Below are positions 9,916-20,399 of a stretch of 64,000 bases of DNA, piece after piece. Where the stretch lies: NCBI GenBank assembly GCA_029551395.1, contig JAKPFN010000147.1, forward strand, positions 1-64,000. The letters run 5' to 3'. Position 1 is the stretch's first letter. Each line of letters opens with the position of its first letter. The notes beneath the pieces are model-generated. The model did not search any database, was not told the DNA's origin, and saw nothing but the letters and a program-made list of their open reading frames with translations. The stretch is from Armatimonadota bacterium (GTDB lineage: Bacteria; Armatimonadota; UBA5829; DTLH01). The position numbers and the translations under genes are program-made.

Positions 9916-11943
9916 TTAATGTTTCACTTTATACTCCCCGGCTAAATATACCCTTTCATCTCCCTTTACCTTTACAACAACTGGAATTTCTGCCTTTTCA
10001 GTCTGTCCCCCAGCCCAGGCTGTGTTGAATTCAGTCACGCAAGTAAATCCGTACATTTCCTGGTTATCTTTCTTTACTATTATTAGAAAGACGCCATTAA
10101 GGCCAACTACATGTATAGGCCCAAATGGATTGTCACTGAGAACACAACCGGTTTCTGTTGTATGTCTTCCGGCAGGTCGGTTTTTAAGTGCAAAGCGGCC
10201 TTTGCTGTCAGTCTTGCCTTTATGTACAGGTTTATTCTCGATAACTCGCAGTTCAGTCTGGAAAACTTGTATCTCTGCATCTGTTACGAGTTGGCCTTTT
10301 TCATCGTAGATCACAAGAGCAGACTGCTTAGGCATACAGTAGAGATATTCCCCGAAGTAACCACGCCGCTTGCCTTTTGTAACATTTAACCCTTGGACAT
10401 TGCTTGGAGAGTATAAGCTAAATAACCTTCCCAAATTAGGATGAGGGTCGGTTTCGCCTCCGCCCATAATTCCTCTATTCAAATAGCTATAACCTACACC
10501 ATTAACCTTGTTATCCGTAGGTTCAGTAATGAACTGGTAATCATCGATCAATCCTATCTGATGAGAGAGTTCATGCAGCCATGCATCATCAGGGCTTCCG
10601 ATATGGTTGAGATACTCATGTATCCCACCACTTCCTTTTCCCCAGGGATTATCATAAGCAGTCAAACCACGACCACCATCACATTCAAAATCAGTCTCAC
10701 CAACTCTATAAGGACCGCCGCCAAGCGCCACCATCTCGCCATCATCAACGTATTCCAGCTTACCCATCGCAACACGCTGAGTGATACCATCAGGCGCAAA
10801 ATCGTATTTTGAATACTCAAACAACCTGTTCATATACATCAACTGGCCCTGAAGCCAATCTTCACAGGACCTGGAACCAAACATGTTATACTTCGTTTCC
10901 ATCTGACTGAGCGCACCACGCTCGATCATAAACCTGTACATCAGCGCATTGGTCCTGATTGTAAGCTGGTCGTTATAAGTACAGTAACTCTCGCCATTCG
11001 GGATTATTTTGAAAGTCAGATCATGGTCTGCAGGATCCCATTGCCATTTCCAATCATAAGAAACCTTTTCACGTGGTTTCAGATCAGGAATATCACCCGA
11101 GGCTACTTCTTTACCATCAAGTATCCATACATATTTGCCGCCAAGCGGTCTTTTACCTTTGTTCTGGACGACAGCGGTAAATGTTACGCTCTCACCGAGG
11201 TCTGGTTGATGTTTAACATCCGGGTTTTGACAGATACCTATCTCTACCCTTGGGTTTTCTTTGGTTCGAACGTATTTCGTTACATCATAACGGTCATATT
11301 TGGGATTTCTCTCGATGATCAGAACATCAAGGTCACCTGTATCAGGATTAGGAGGCATGTATGACAGAGGTTCAGACCCAAATTTGACTCCATCAACAAG
11401 TATATGATGCGCACATCCTTCAGGGAATCCACCTCCACTGAAATGTATCTCGAAATAGTCGATATGCTCGATCGATGGGCCTAGAAACCGTGTTATCTCC
11501 CATCCTGGAGCATCCTTCAATGGAATTCTTATTGTCTTCCACTCGCCAGATGTATCACCAGCAAAAATGTGATTATCTTTTGCAGGCTGAATGCGAATAG
11601 TACTGCCATTGCGGTTCCACATATATAGAGTTGGATTCTGCCAGCCTAATTGCATCCCCTTTTGGGGTTTTACTTTAATCTCAAGATACTCTACATTGGT
11701 CAAGTTCCAGTCCGCATCTTTGAAAACAGGAAAAGTGAGATAATGTGTGCTCCAGTTGGAATGGTTTAGTGCTAAAGCAATCTTTCCTTCATTGACATTT
11801 TCAGTTACAGGATTCATTATAGCCAGATAAACACAGTCCATCGCACCACATGACCAAAGCTCTGGCATCTCAGTATAGTCAATCTGTGCCATTACCATAC
11901 CTGAGAACATTAATAGAATTGCCAGTATAAATGTACATCTCAT
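9916..11943 (-). CDS. secreted protein with CARDB-like region and HExxH motif, possible metallopeptidase
   Basis: Signal peptide; GESVTFTAVVQNKGKRPLGGKYVWILDGKEV (CARDB-like); DAWLHELSHQIGLIDDY (HExxHxxG). Confidence 0.7.
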   Translation of the reverse strand: MRCTFILAILLMFSGMVMAQIDYTEMPELWSCGAMDCVYLAIMNPVTENVNEGKIALALNHSNWSTHYLTFPVFKDADWNLTNVEYLEIKVKPQKGMQLGWQNPTLYMWNRNGSTIRIQPAKDNHIFAGDTSGEWKTIRIPLKDAPGWEITRFLGPSIEHIDYFEIHFSGGGFPEGCAHHILVDGVKFGSEPLSYMPPNPDTGDLDVLIIERNPKYDRYDVTKYVRTKENPRVEIGICQNPDVKHQPDLGESVTFTAVVQNKGKRPLGGKYVWILDGKEVASGDIPDLKPREKVSYDWKWQWDPADHDLTFKIIPNGESYCTYNDQLTIRTNALMYRFMIERGALSQMETKYNMFGSRSCEDWLQGQLMYMNRLFEYSKYDFAPDGITQRVAMGKLEYVDDGEMVALGGGPYRVGETDFECDGGRGLTAYDNPWGKGSGGIHEYLNHIGSPDDAWLHELSHQIGLIDDYQFITEPTDNKVNGVGYSYLNRGIMGGGETDPHPNLGRLFSLYSPSNVQGLNVTKGKRRGYFGEYLYCMPKQSALVIYDEKGQLVTDAEIQVFQTELRVIENKPVHKGKTDSKGRFALKNRPAGRHTTETGCVLSDNPFGPIHVVGLNGVFLIIVKKDNQEMYGFTCVTEFNTAWAGGQTEKAEIPVVVKVKGDERVYLAGEYKVKH

Positions 11944-12133
11944 TACTGCCTCTTACTCCCTTTTGGATTGATAATTATGGATAATTCAACCACGGCCAGT
12001 CAGGCTGCCATACATCAATGATACTACCAGAAGTCCTCTGAGATAAACACATCCTAGACTCCACGGGTTGAATAAGTCTGCTTCAACGGGTAAACGTTGT
12101 TGATAAATGACTCAAATTTAAGAGGTTTAAGGA

Positions 12134-12775
12134 TTGAAACAGACAACAGGTGAATCAGCAAAACACGCTGCAATGGAGGAACTGAAGACTCGGTCAATGG
12201 GAAAGGTGCCGAATCTATGTGCCCCTGGCCACCCTCTGGTCTGGGGAGAAGGATCTCTAGCAGCTAAAGTGGCAATAGTGGGCGAAGCGCCTGGTGATAA
12301 AGAAGAACAACTAGGCAGACCATTCGTAGGACCAGCCGGAGCGCTTCTTGATAGAGAACTAAAACAAGCAGGACTGGATAGAAAAGATATATGGATCACA
12401 AATGCCGTAAAATGCAGGCCAGTCAAAGAAATCAGCAAGCAGATTGTCAACCGATCTCCAACTGTTCGAGAAATACGAGGTTGGAGTGAGACACTGATGG
12501 AAGAACTGGAAATCATAGCCCCACAAATAATTCTATGCGCTGGCGCTGTCGCTGCAAGAGCGATTATACGTAAAGATTTCGCATTAACTAAAGAACGAGG
12601 CAGGTGGTTCAACGGCCCATTAGGAACAATGGTCATTGCAACTTTTCATCCGGCATATATCCTTCGTCAAACAGGAGAAGATTGGGACAGGACAATAAAA
12701 CTATTCAAATCGGACATAAGGAAAGTAGCAGAAGCCATCGAATCAGGCGAAAAAGAACCAGAAGCGCATATTTAA
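12134..12775 (+). CDS. uracil-DNA glycosylase superfamily protein (family 4/5-like)
   Basis: VGEAPGDKEEQLGRPFVGPAGALLD, ITNAVKCRP, FHPAYILR motifs; TTG start. Confidence 0.85.
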   Translation: MKQTTGESAKHAAMEELKTRSMGKVPNLCAPGHPLVWGEGSLAAKVAIVGEAPGDKEEQLGRPFVGPAGALLDRELKQAGLDRKDIWITNAVKCRPVKEISKQIVNRSPTVREIRGWSETLMEELEIIAPQIILCAGAVAARAIIRKDFALTKERGRWFNGPLGTMVIATFHPAYILRQTGEDWDRTIKLFKSDIRKVAEAIESGEKEPEAHI

Positions 12776-12839
12776 AAAGTAGAGATTATTAATTCATGTA
12801 AATGGGTATAAGCATACAGACTCTCAGTTAGATTTATAA

Positions 12840-12860
12840 CATGGGGAATAATTCCCCATG
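12840..12860. promoter_or_regulatory. perfect dyad, possible operator site
   Basis: CATGGGGAAT-A-ATTCCCCATG, 10-bp arms with a 1-nt spacer in an intergenic region. Confidence 0.4.
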
Positions 12861-12936
12861 AGGCTGCAAAGTGCTTGCTTGGCACAATTATTGCAGCGGA
12901 TTTGGCGGGTGTTGTATTTTGGAAGGGAGCCTGAAA

Positions 12937-13137
12937 ATGACAGTCAAGTGCTTCTGGTGTGGAGCCAGTAATGACAAGGCTTCTGATTACTGCGGGACAT
13001 GTGGACGAAAACTGCAGTGGTCCAGCTTTTTTAATGCGCTGCTGCGCCCATCTGTTGGCTGCCTCGTGAATGACAATCAATCAATATCCAAGGATCTGGA
13101 TCCAGTGGCTGCAAATACTCCTATTATCGCTGCCTGA
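12937..13137 (+). CDS. small zinc-ribbon protein
   Basis: ATG start with GGAAGGGAG upstream; CFWCGASNDKASDYCGTCG (two CxxC pairs). Confidence 0.6.
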   Translation: MTVKCFWCGASNDKASDYCGTCGRKLQWSSFFNALLRPSVGCLVNDNQSISKDLDPVAANTPIIAA

Positions 13138-13215
13138 GTAGATATGAATAGACCTATCACACTACCTGATGTAACCTCTCAACACTAAATAATTATTCGT
13201 TCAGACGAACACATC

Positions 13216-14679
13216 TCAGGCAACCAGTTCATGGTATCTATCTGATATGTGATCATGCTTTATACTCTCTATCGCTGGTGATACCGCAGCAGCAATTGTC
13301 TCAAGCAGTCTCATTCTTCTTTCATCTATAGAATATACCTCCGGTAGGAAAATGTTAAGGACACCTATCACTTTTCCCTGATAAGGCAGCGGCACTGAAA
13401 CTGCTATTCCATTGCTCCTGGCAAGAGTTCTCCAAGGCAGGAATTCCACATCGGAAAAGACTTCTCGTACGATCTGTACTTTACCTGTCTGAAATGCGCG
13501 GGCTGTATGACCACTGTGAAAACCAGGTCTGCGTTCCGGTTTGATCGAATAGGAATTGCCAACTGCTATAGATGAATCATCGATTCCGTATATTGCTGCA
13601 AGGGTAAGTTCATCAGCAGCATTATATGGCAGATAAACCGCAACAGCAGATGCCTTGAAGCCTCCTGCTACAACACGCACAAGCGTGGCACACAATTCAT
13701 CCAGATTGCTGGCTCCGACGAGTGACCAAGAGACCTTCTGTAAAGCATTCAAATCTTCCATCCGGCTTGCAGCTCCTCTATGAGCAAATTCATTTTCCAG
13801 ACTAAGCCCGATTACAAGCGCAATAACACCAGCTAACTCCAAACATTTTGTCTGGAGCCATACAGTCTGTGGATTCTGAAAAAATGCCAGCGACATAACA
13901 GAGGCCATGAAAACACTAACAGACCAGTAGCACATCGGGACAGCTATTTCATCTTGCTTGGATCCTGCAAGTGTCTGGGTTTCATAAATGAGCCAAGTGA
14001 GTAATGTCACAGATACAATTGAAGCAGCTAATCGTGGATCAATATTGGTGTTGCGAAGGATTTGGCCTATTTCATCTAACGCGCCGAGACGCCATCCTGC
14101 ATAGATTATGAATGTCAGAGCAATTGCTCTTGCATAACTCCTCCATCCTGTTCGATAACCACTTGCTCTGGCTTTTGACGCTTGAACTCCCATCAAAAGC
14201 AACATTATAGTAAGAGGAAACAACGTAAGCCGTAGTATCTGCAGGTATTCGGATACATTGCTTTTGGTAAGTAAATTTGTGGATGGCCCAATAACAGTTG
14301 TAGCTGTAAGTGCTGCAAAAGCGGCAGTATAGAAGAACCAACTCCTCCATCTGGAGTGTGCCAGCCTCATAAGACAGTGGGTAAAAGTTGTAAAATAGAC
14401 AGCACCAATAGCAGCATAAATACCTGCGTATATCACGGGAGTGATCGTTTTCACAGGCGGTTTGATCATAGTTGCAACCAAACCTATCCCCAAGCATAGT
14501 CCCCAAATAGCTAACCCAATTACCATGCTTATGGAAAGAGCTTTTTTCTTAGAGCCAGGCTGCCCATCATTACCAACATCTGTACAACTGTTCATAACTA
14601 CCTCGCTGCATAATACTTCTATCGCAGCGCGACAATACCGCTGATCATCACCGATACCATCTATATTGATTTTTGGCAA
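13216..14679 (-). CDS. membrane protein with C-terminal GAF domain (sensor-like)
   Basis: Multiple hydrophobic helices followed by a GAF-like segment (NGIAVSVPLPYQGKVIGVLNIFLPEVYSIDERRMRLLETIAAAV). Confidence 0.75.
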   Translation of the reverse strand: MPKINIDGIGDDQRYCRAAIEVLCSEVVMNSCTDVGNDGQPGSKKKALSISMVIGLAIWGLCLGIGLVATMIKPPVKTITPVIYAGIYAAIGAVYFTTFTHCLMRLAHSRWRSWFFYTAAFAALTATTVIGPSTNLLTKSNVSEYLQILRLTLFPLTIMLLLMGVQASKARASGYRTGWRSYARAIALTFIIYAGWRLGALDEIGQILRNTNIDPRLAASIVSVTLLTWLIYETQTLAGSKQDEIAVPMCYWSVSVFMASVMSLAFFQNPQTVWLQTKCLELAGVIALVIGLSLENEFAHRGAASRMEDLNALQKVSWSLVGASNLDELCATLVRVVAGGFKASAVAVYLPYNAADELTLAAIYGIDDSSIAVGNSYSIKPERRPGFHSGHTARAFQTGKVQIVREVFSDVEFLPWRTLARSNGIAVSVPLPYQGKVIGVLNIFLPEVYSIDERRMRLLETIAAAVSPAIESIKHDHISDRYHELVA

Positions 14680-14828
14680 AAAAATGCTTCAAGCTCATGG
14701 TATTTACATCGGTCGGGCATGTTTTCTGAAGCCAAACAGTGGGTATCTCAATGTGCAGAACACTGGTGGGGATTATTTATTCCCAATTGTTACTTTAGCC
14801 ATGGTCGCAGGCAGTATAAGCTGCTTCT

Positions 14829-15881
14829 ATGCCGGAGGAAAAATTAGTGGAAACACATGTCGAAAACCTCGCTGGTAACTCAGCACCTATTGCTGCAACC
14901 GAAACAATTTCTGTGGTCATCCCACTTTATAATGAACGGGACAGCCTGGAACAACTGTTCACAGAATTAAACAACACTCTGAGGATGATCGGCAGACCGT
15001 ATGAGATCATATTCGTCAATGACGGCAGCACAGATGGTTCAATCGAAGTGCTGCATAAACTGTGTGAAAGAAGCCCTCTTGTTAAGATCATCGACTTTAG
15101 ACGTAATTTTGGCAAAGCTGCTGCTCTTGCCGAAGGATTCAAAGAAGCAAAGGGCGATATCATCTTTACACTTGATGCAGACTTGCAGGATGATCCCAGA
15201 GAGATCCCAAATTTTCTAAGGAAATTATCCGAAGGTTATGATCTGGTTTCAGGTTGGAAATACCATCGGCACGATCCTATTTCAAAGACACTCCCATCTA
15301 AACTATTCAATAAGGTAGCATCGGCAACCACTGGTGTTAAACTGCATGACTTCAACTGCGGGTTCAAAGCTTACAGGAGAGAAGTCATTGAGAATGTTAA
15401 TCTTTATGGCGAACTTCACAGATATATTCCTGCACTGGCATTTGGAAGCGGGTTTAAAGTAGCAGAGATAAGAATCAACCACAGGCCAAGAAAGTTCGGA
15501 AAATCCAAATACGGCATTGCAAGGTTCACTCGTGGCCTGTTGGATCTGCTTACGGTACTTTTCATCACTCGCTATACAAAGAAACCGCTCCATCTTTTTG
15601 GCTCTTTAGGGCTTTCGTTGCTTTTCGCAGGAACGGCAATAAATACTTACCTGGCAATCATTTGGCTCGGTGGAGAATCAATAGGTCGGCGTCCTTTGCT
15701 TATGTTGGGAGTACTCTTGATGATCCTGGGCGTTCAATTCATATCTCATGGACTTCTTGCTGAGATGATTACTCACATGAACAACAATCAGGATTCTTTA
15801 GTATCACGGAAAATTTGCAGGGCTGATGTTCAGGATGACTCACATAACATTCATCACGATGATGCCAAACCCTGGATGTAA
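14829..15881 (+). CDS. glycosyltransferase family 2 (DPM1/GtrB-like) with C-terminal TM helices
   Basis: SVVIPLYNERDSLEQL, FVNDGSTDGS, DADLQDDPREIP. Confidence 0.92.
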   Translation: MPEEKLVETHVENLAGNSAPIAATETISVVIPLYNERDSLEQLFTELNNTLRMIGRPYEIIFVNDGSTDGSIEVLHKLCERSPLVKIIDFRRNFGKAAALAEGFKEAKGDIIFTLDADLQDDPREIPNFLRKLSEGYDLVSGWKYHRHDPISKTLPSKLFNKVASATTGVKLHDFNCGFKAYRREVIENVNLYGELHRYIPALAFGSGFKVAEIRINHRPRKFGKSKYGIARFTRGLLDLLTVLFITRYTKKPLHLFGSLGLSLLFAGTAINTYLAIIWLGGESIGRRPLLMLGVLLMILGVQFISHGLLAEMITHMNNNQDSLVSRKICRADVQDDSHNIHHDDAKPWM

Positions 15882-15924
15882 TTAATTATTTTACCTCATT
15901 AGATAATAAAAGGATCATTATACT

Positions 15925-17067
15925 TTGCGAATAAGTATTGTTGGCCCTTCATTCCCTTTCAGGGGTGGAATAGCGCATTATACTACGCTGCTTTGCAGTA
16001 GTTTAGGAGCCAGACATGAAGTCAGTCTGGTGTCTATGTCGCGATTATATCCCAAGCTGTTGTTCCCTGGCAGAACACAGACGGATACCAGCGAAGTAAA
16101 ACTTGCTATCGATAATGCAGAGCAGCTTGTTGATTCCATGAACCCATTTTCGTGGATTCGGGCATCGAACCGGATACGCGAATTAGCACCTGATCTGGTC
16201 ATTATTCAATGGTGGCATCCATTCTTTGCTCCTGCATTTGGCACAATTGCCCGCAGATGCAGGAAATTCTCCAAGGTAATGTTTCTTTGCCATAATGTGC
16301 TTCCGCATGAACAAACCGGGCCTGTCAGACTGCTGACGAAATTCGCGTTGTCCAGTGGGGATATGTTCGTAGTCCACTCAGAGGAAGACCTGCAGAATTT
16401 GAAGGATTTGATTCCATCTGCAAAGGTCAGAAAAGGCCGGCATCCAACTTATGAAGTGTTCAATCAGCACCCAATCGAAAAGCAGGACGCTCGTGCGGAA
16501 CTCAACTTGAAAGAGGATCAGAAAGTTATCCTGTTTTTCGGACTTATACGCGAGTATAAAGGGCTGAAGTACCTGATTCAGGCAGTACCATCGATCCTTA
16601 CAACTGTGGATATACAACTGCTGATAGTTGGTGAGTTCTACGATGACCGGGAGAAATATATCTCACTGATCAAAGAGCTTGGCATCGAGCATAAAGTGCG
16701 GATTAGAGACGAATACATACCAAACGAAGCTGTCGGAACCTATTTTGCGGCTGCTGACCTTGTGGTGCTTCCTTATATCTCAGCAACTCAAAGCGGCATA
16801 GCACAAATCGCTTACGGATTCGACCGGCCTGTGGTTACAACAAATGTCGGAGGGCTTGCAGAAGCTGTAAAACACGAGAAAACAGGACTTGTGGTGCCTC
16901 CGGCAGACCCAAAAGCACTTGCAGATGCAGTCGTGCAGTTCTTCAAAGAAGATTTGTCAGATAGTTTCGTGCATAACATCAGAGAGTTTCGAGAAGAGTT
17001 CTCTTGGGACAGAATGGTGGAAATCATAGAAGATTTAGCATCCAACAACAATGGAGACAGCAGATGA
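15925..17067 (+). CDS. glycosyltransferase family 4
   Basis: FPFRGGIAHYT, VILFFGLIREYKGLKYLIQA, GLVVPPADPKALADAV. Confidence 0.88.
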   Translation: MRISIVGPSFPFRGGIAHYTTLLCSSLGARHEVSLVSMSRLYPKLLFPGRTQTDTSEVKLAIDNAEQLVDSMNPFSWIRASNRIRELAPDLVIIQWWHPFFAPAFGTIARRCRKFSKVMFLCHNVLPHEQTGPVRLLTKFALSSGDMFVVHSEEDLQNLKDLIPSAKVRKGRHPTYEVFNQHPIEKQDARAELNLKEDQKVILFFGLIREYKGLKYLIQAVPSILTTVDIQLLIVGEFYDDREKYISLIKELGIEHKVRIRDEYIPNEAVGTYFAAADLVVLPYISATQSGIAQIAYGFDRPVVTTNVGGLAEAVKHEKTGLVVPPADPKALADAVVQFFKEDLSDSFVHNIREFREEFSWDRMVEIIEDLASNNNGDSR

Positions 17068-18038
17068 GAGCACTGGTCACAGGAGCTACAGGGTTCATTG
17101 GCAGTCATCTTACATCCAAACTGATAGAATCTGGGCATAAAGTAAGGGCTTTTGTTCGCCAGACCAATGATAGCAGTTGGCTTGAATCGATCGGCGCAGA
17201 GATTGTTCACGGTTCGCTCATCGACCTTAATGCGGCACAGGAAGCATGTAAAGATGTAGATATTGTCTTCAACCTTGCTGGCCGAATGGGCGGATATAAA
17301 TCTACTGAGCAAGAAATGCGGCTTGTGAATGTTACCGCAGTTGAAACCCTACTGGAAGCTTGCCAGAAAAGTGAGGTTCAGCAGTTTATACACTGCAGCA
17401 CACCTGGAGTAGTAGGGATGGTTGGAATAGCACCAGAATGTATGCCATATAACCCGACTGGTCCTTATGAGCACACAAAGTACGAAGGGGAACGCATCGC
17501 ACTCCAGTACCATGACAATGGCAAGGTTCCTGTAACAGTGGTGCGACCTGACTTTGTATATGGGCCTGGAGACCTTCATAAACTAAAGATGTTTAAAGCA
17601 ATCCAGGAAGGCCGCTTCCCTATCATCGGCAGTGGTAACAGCCTCATTCATCCTACTTATATTGATGATATAGTCAGCGGATTCGAATTAGTAGCTAATA
17701 ATGAAGCAGCCTACGGTGAGAAGTTCAATTTCGCTGGACCACGCCCGGTAACGATAAAAGAGCTTGTTACAACAATAGCAGATAAGCTCAATGTTAAAGT
17801 TACCAGGCTTCGGATTCCAGTACCAGCGGCAAGACTTGCTGCAGTTGGAGCTGAAGTAGCTGCAAAACTGGTATCCAAAGAACCAATAGTGACTCTTTAT
17901 CAGATAAACTTCTTCACCCGTGACCATGCTTCTGACATTTCAAAGGCCAAACAGATTTTAGGATTTCAACCTCAGGTTGATCTCCAGGAGGGCATAAATA
18001 GAACAATCCAATGGTACAAAATACAGAGTCACCTTTAA
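17064..18038 (+). CDS. NAD-dependent epimerase/dehydratase (extended SDR)
   Basis: MRALVTGATGFIGSHL Rossmann motif, YEHTKYEGE; ATGA overlap with upstream stop. Confidence 0.9.
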   Translation: MRALVTGATGFIGSHLTSKLIESGHKVRAFVRQTNDSSWLESIGAEIVHGSLIDLNAAQEACKDVDIVFNLAGRMGGYKSTEQEMRLVNVTAVETLLEACQKSEVQQFIHCSTPGVVGMVGIAPECMPYNPTGPYEHTKYEGERIALQYHDNGKVPVTVVRPDFVYGPGDLHKLKMFKAIQEGRFPIIGSGNSLIHPTYIDDIVSGFELVANNEAAYGEKFNFAGPRPVTIKELVTTIADKLNVKVTRLRIPVPAARLAAVGAEVAAKLVSKEPIVTLYQINFFTRDHASDISKAKQILGFQPQVDLQEGINRTIQWYKIQSHL

Positions 18039-19153
18039 TAATACCAGTTGCTATTGCCAAAACCAGTGCCAAATCCGATGATGTAGCCGCAGCCTGCAAT
18101 CAGGTCATCAGTATGGTTGGAGGTCTGGATCATATCATAAAACCAGGCCAAACAGTACTGATAAAGGCTAATATAGTGGCCCCAATCCTCCATGCTGTGA
18201 CAAGTAAAGAGGTACTTATCTCTGTAATCCGTATCATTGAAGATGCTGGTGCAAAAGCAATCGTCGGTGGATGCCCTGGATTTGAATATGATTCCCACAA
18301 AACAATGGAAATCCTGGGATTAGACACAATCAAGAAGTTCACCAATGCACGGATATTAAACTTCGATGATGATGATTTTGCCGACGTACCATTAGACCAT
18401 CATAGAGTTAAGCGGGTAAGAGTCGCGCGCTCAGCAATCGAGTCCGACCTAATAATCAATATTCCAAAGCTGAAACGGCACAAGCTGACCGATGTAAGTA
18501 TCTCGATAAAGAACTGTATGGGGTTACTTGAAAAGAGTAGCAGAAGGGAGATCCATGCAAAGGGACTGGATGAAGGCATTGCAGCTTTTTATGAACTCTT
18601 TCATCCTGCAATGAGTATAGTTGACGGCATTACGGTACCTATATCCGGCGCTGTATACGGTGACTATTTTAATCTGGGAATTGTTGCAGCTTCTACGGAT
18701 ATGCTAGCTCTTGATACTACCCTATGCAGTTTCATTGGCCAAGACCCTCTCAAGGTCAAACATCTGGTGATGGCTGGAAAATACAGCCAACCGAAGCCAG
18801 TAGTGTTAGGTTACAATGAAAATCAAGCTGTTATTAAAGCTACCAACCGCAAAATAAGGCTGAAGGTTTACAGACACCTTTTTGCATCGATATATGCACT
18901 CGATCATTATCTATCTCGATATAGAAACGATAGCTTGATTCCTTGGTTTCATAAAAATTTTGGCATCCATCCTGTAATTCATTGGAAGTTGTGCGATTTA
19001 TGTGAAGCCTGTACATTAGTTTGCCCGGTCAATGCAATCGATCTTAAATCGCGTAGATTAGACTATACGAAATGCAGCAAGATAAGGTGCATGTTTTGTG
19101 TGGATGCCTGTCCACGGGGAGCAATCATACCCAAAAATTTATTTAAAACCTAA
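18011..19153 (+). CDS. DUF362 domain protein with C-terminal dicluster ferredoxin domain
   Basis: VLIKANIV, INIPKLKRHKLTDVSISIKNCMGLL; CDLCEACTLVCP and CSKIRCMFCVDACP cysteine motifs. Confidence 0.85.
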   Translation: MVQNTESPLIIPVAIAKTSAKSDDVAAACNQVISMVGGLDHIIKPGQTVLIKANIVAPILHAVTSKEVLISVIRIIEDAGAKAIVGGCPGFEYDSHKTMEILGLDTIKKFTNARILNFDDDDFADVPLDHHRVKRVRVARSAIESDLIINIPKLKRHKLTDVSISIKNCMGLLEKSSRREIHAKGLDEGIAAFYELFHPAMSIVDGITVPISGAVYGDYFNLGIVAASTDMLALDTTLCSFIGQDPLKVKHLVMAGKYSQPKPVVLGYNENQAVIKATNRKIRLKVYRHLFASIYALDHYLSRYRNDSLIPWFHKNFGIHPVIHWKLCDLCEACTLVCPVNAIDLKSRRLDYTKCSKIRCMFCVDACPRGAIIPKNLFKT

Positions 19154-19177
19154 GTATTGTGTTTGGAGGGAAAGAAA

Positions 19178-20398
19178 ATGGCAGTTCATCTCAGCGCAGT
19201 GCAAACTTATGATGCTCAAAAGACAAGGGAGGCAATTGAACAAGGTCTCAAGGCAACAGGGGCAAAAGTCGACGGAGCTAGAACCGCTGTTATCAAGATA
19301 AATGTTGTTCAAACTCGCGCGCCTGAGACTGGAATTGTGACACATCCTGTAGTAGCCGAAGCACTAATCGATATTCTTAAAGCCCATGGTGTTATAGATA
19401 TCGCAATTGCAGAGGCTCCGGCACTTGGAGTAGATCCGAGAAAGGCATTCAGAGTATCCGGTTACACGGAACTTTGCAAACGTAAAGGAGTCCGGTTGAT
19501 AAACCTTTTTGATGCGCCGAGAGAAAAAGTAGACATTGGATATGGATATGCGAACTTACCAAATGTCTATGATGATGAAGACCTATCCAAATATGAATGC
19601 GGGTGGATGTCCATTCCAAAAATCATGCTGGAATCCGATTTATACATCAACCTTGCAAAGCTAAAAACCCATAACAGAACGACTGTCACTCTGACAATGA
19701 AGAACCAGTGGGGATTGCTTTCATTCAAAGACAGGCAGATGTATCACCGTATCGGCTTGCATGAACCTATAGTACAGATCGCCAGAGCAGTCCAACCTCA
19801 TATAACTGTAGTTGATGGGATACTGGCGCTCGAGGGCAATGGCCCAATACTCGGTGTTGCCAAACATGCCGGACTCATCCTGGTCGGCACGAACATGGTA
19901 GAAACCGACATAACAGGTGCCAGGCTTATGGGAGCTGATCCTAAGTCGATCATACATCTTCAGCGTGCTGTAGAGCTTGGATTGGGCAATTGGGATGTAG
20001 AAGTTTTAGGGGAAAAGGTAGATAATCTTGCACAAGTATTCGATCCTGCACCGCAGGATGTAAAGAGAAATCACAATTTTTATGTGTGGCGTAACTACAG
20101 AGCATGTCATCTGGATGATGATGCGTTCCACAGTGCGCTGAAAATCGCAAAACGTAATCCGAAATACTGGATGTTCCTTGTAAAACTCGCATACTACTCA
20201 TTCTTCAAAAGGATCGATATTGTTCGCGGGCGAGGCAACAAGATGCCGCAATTCTATAAAGGGCAAAAGATTATCGTAAGTGGAGACTGCGCAAGAGATC
20301 TGCTTGAAAACTATGAAGAGCTGCCTGCCAATGTAATCCACATACCAGGATGCCCGCCTGACCCGGAAGATATCATAAAAGCAGTTATCAAGATGTGA
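19178..20398 (+). CDS. DUF362 domain protein without ferredoxin domain
   Basis: AVIKINVVQTRAPETGIVTHP, INLAKLKTHNRTTVTLTMKNQWGLL; GGAGG RBS before ATG 19178. Confidence 0.82.
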   Translation: MAVHLSAVQTYDAQKTREAIEQGLKATGAKVDGARTAVIKINVVQTRAPETGIVTHPVVAEALIDILKAHGVIDIAIAEAPALGVDPRKAFRVSGYTELCKRKGVRLINLFDAPREKVDIGYGYANLPNVYDDEDLSKYECGWMSIPKIMLESDLYINLAKLKTHNRTTVTLTMKNQWGLLSFKDRQMYHRIGLHEPIVQIARAVQPHITVVDGILALEGNGPILGVAKHAGLILVGTNMVETDITGARLMGADPKSIIHLQRAVELGLGNWDVEVLGEKVDNLAQVFDPAPQDVKRNHNFYVWRNYRACHLDDDAFHSALKIAKRNPKYWMFLVKLAYYSFFKRIDIVRGRGNKMPQFYKGQKIIVSGDCARDLLENYEELPANVIHIPGCPPDPEDIIKAVIKM

Positions 20399-20399
20399 G

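Noticed and set aside
12127-12636. 169-aa minus ORF opposite the UDG gene
   Set aside because: Shadow ORF; the plus strand has clear UDG motifs.
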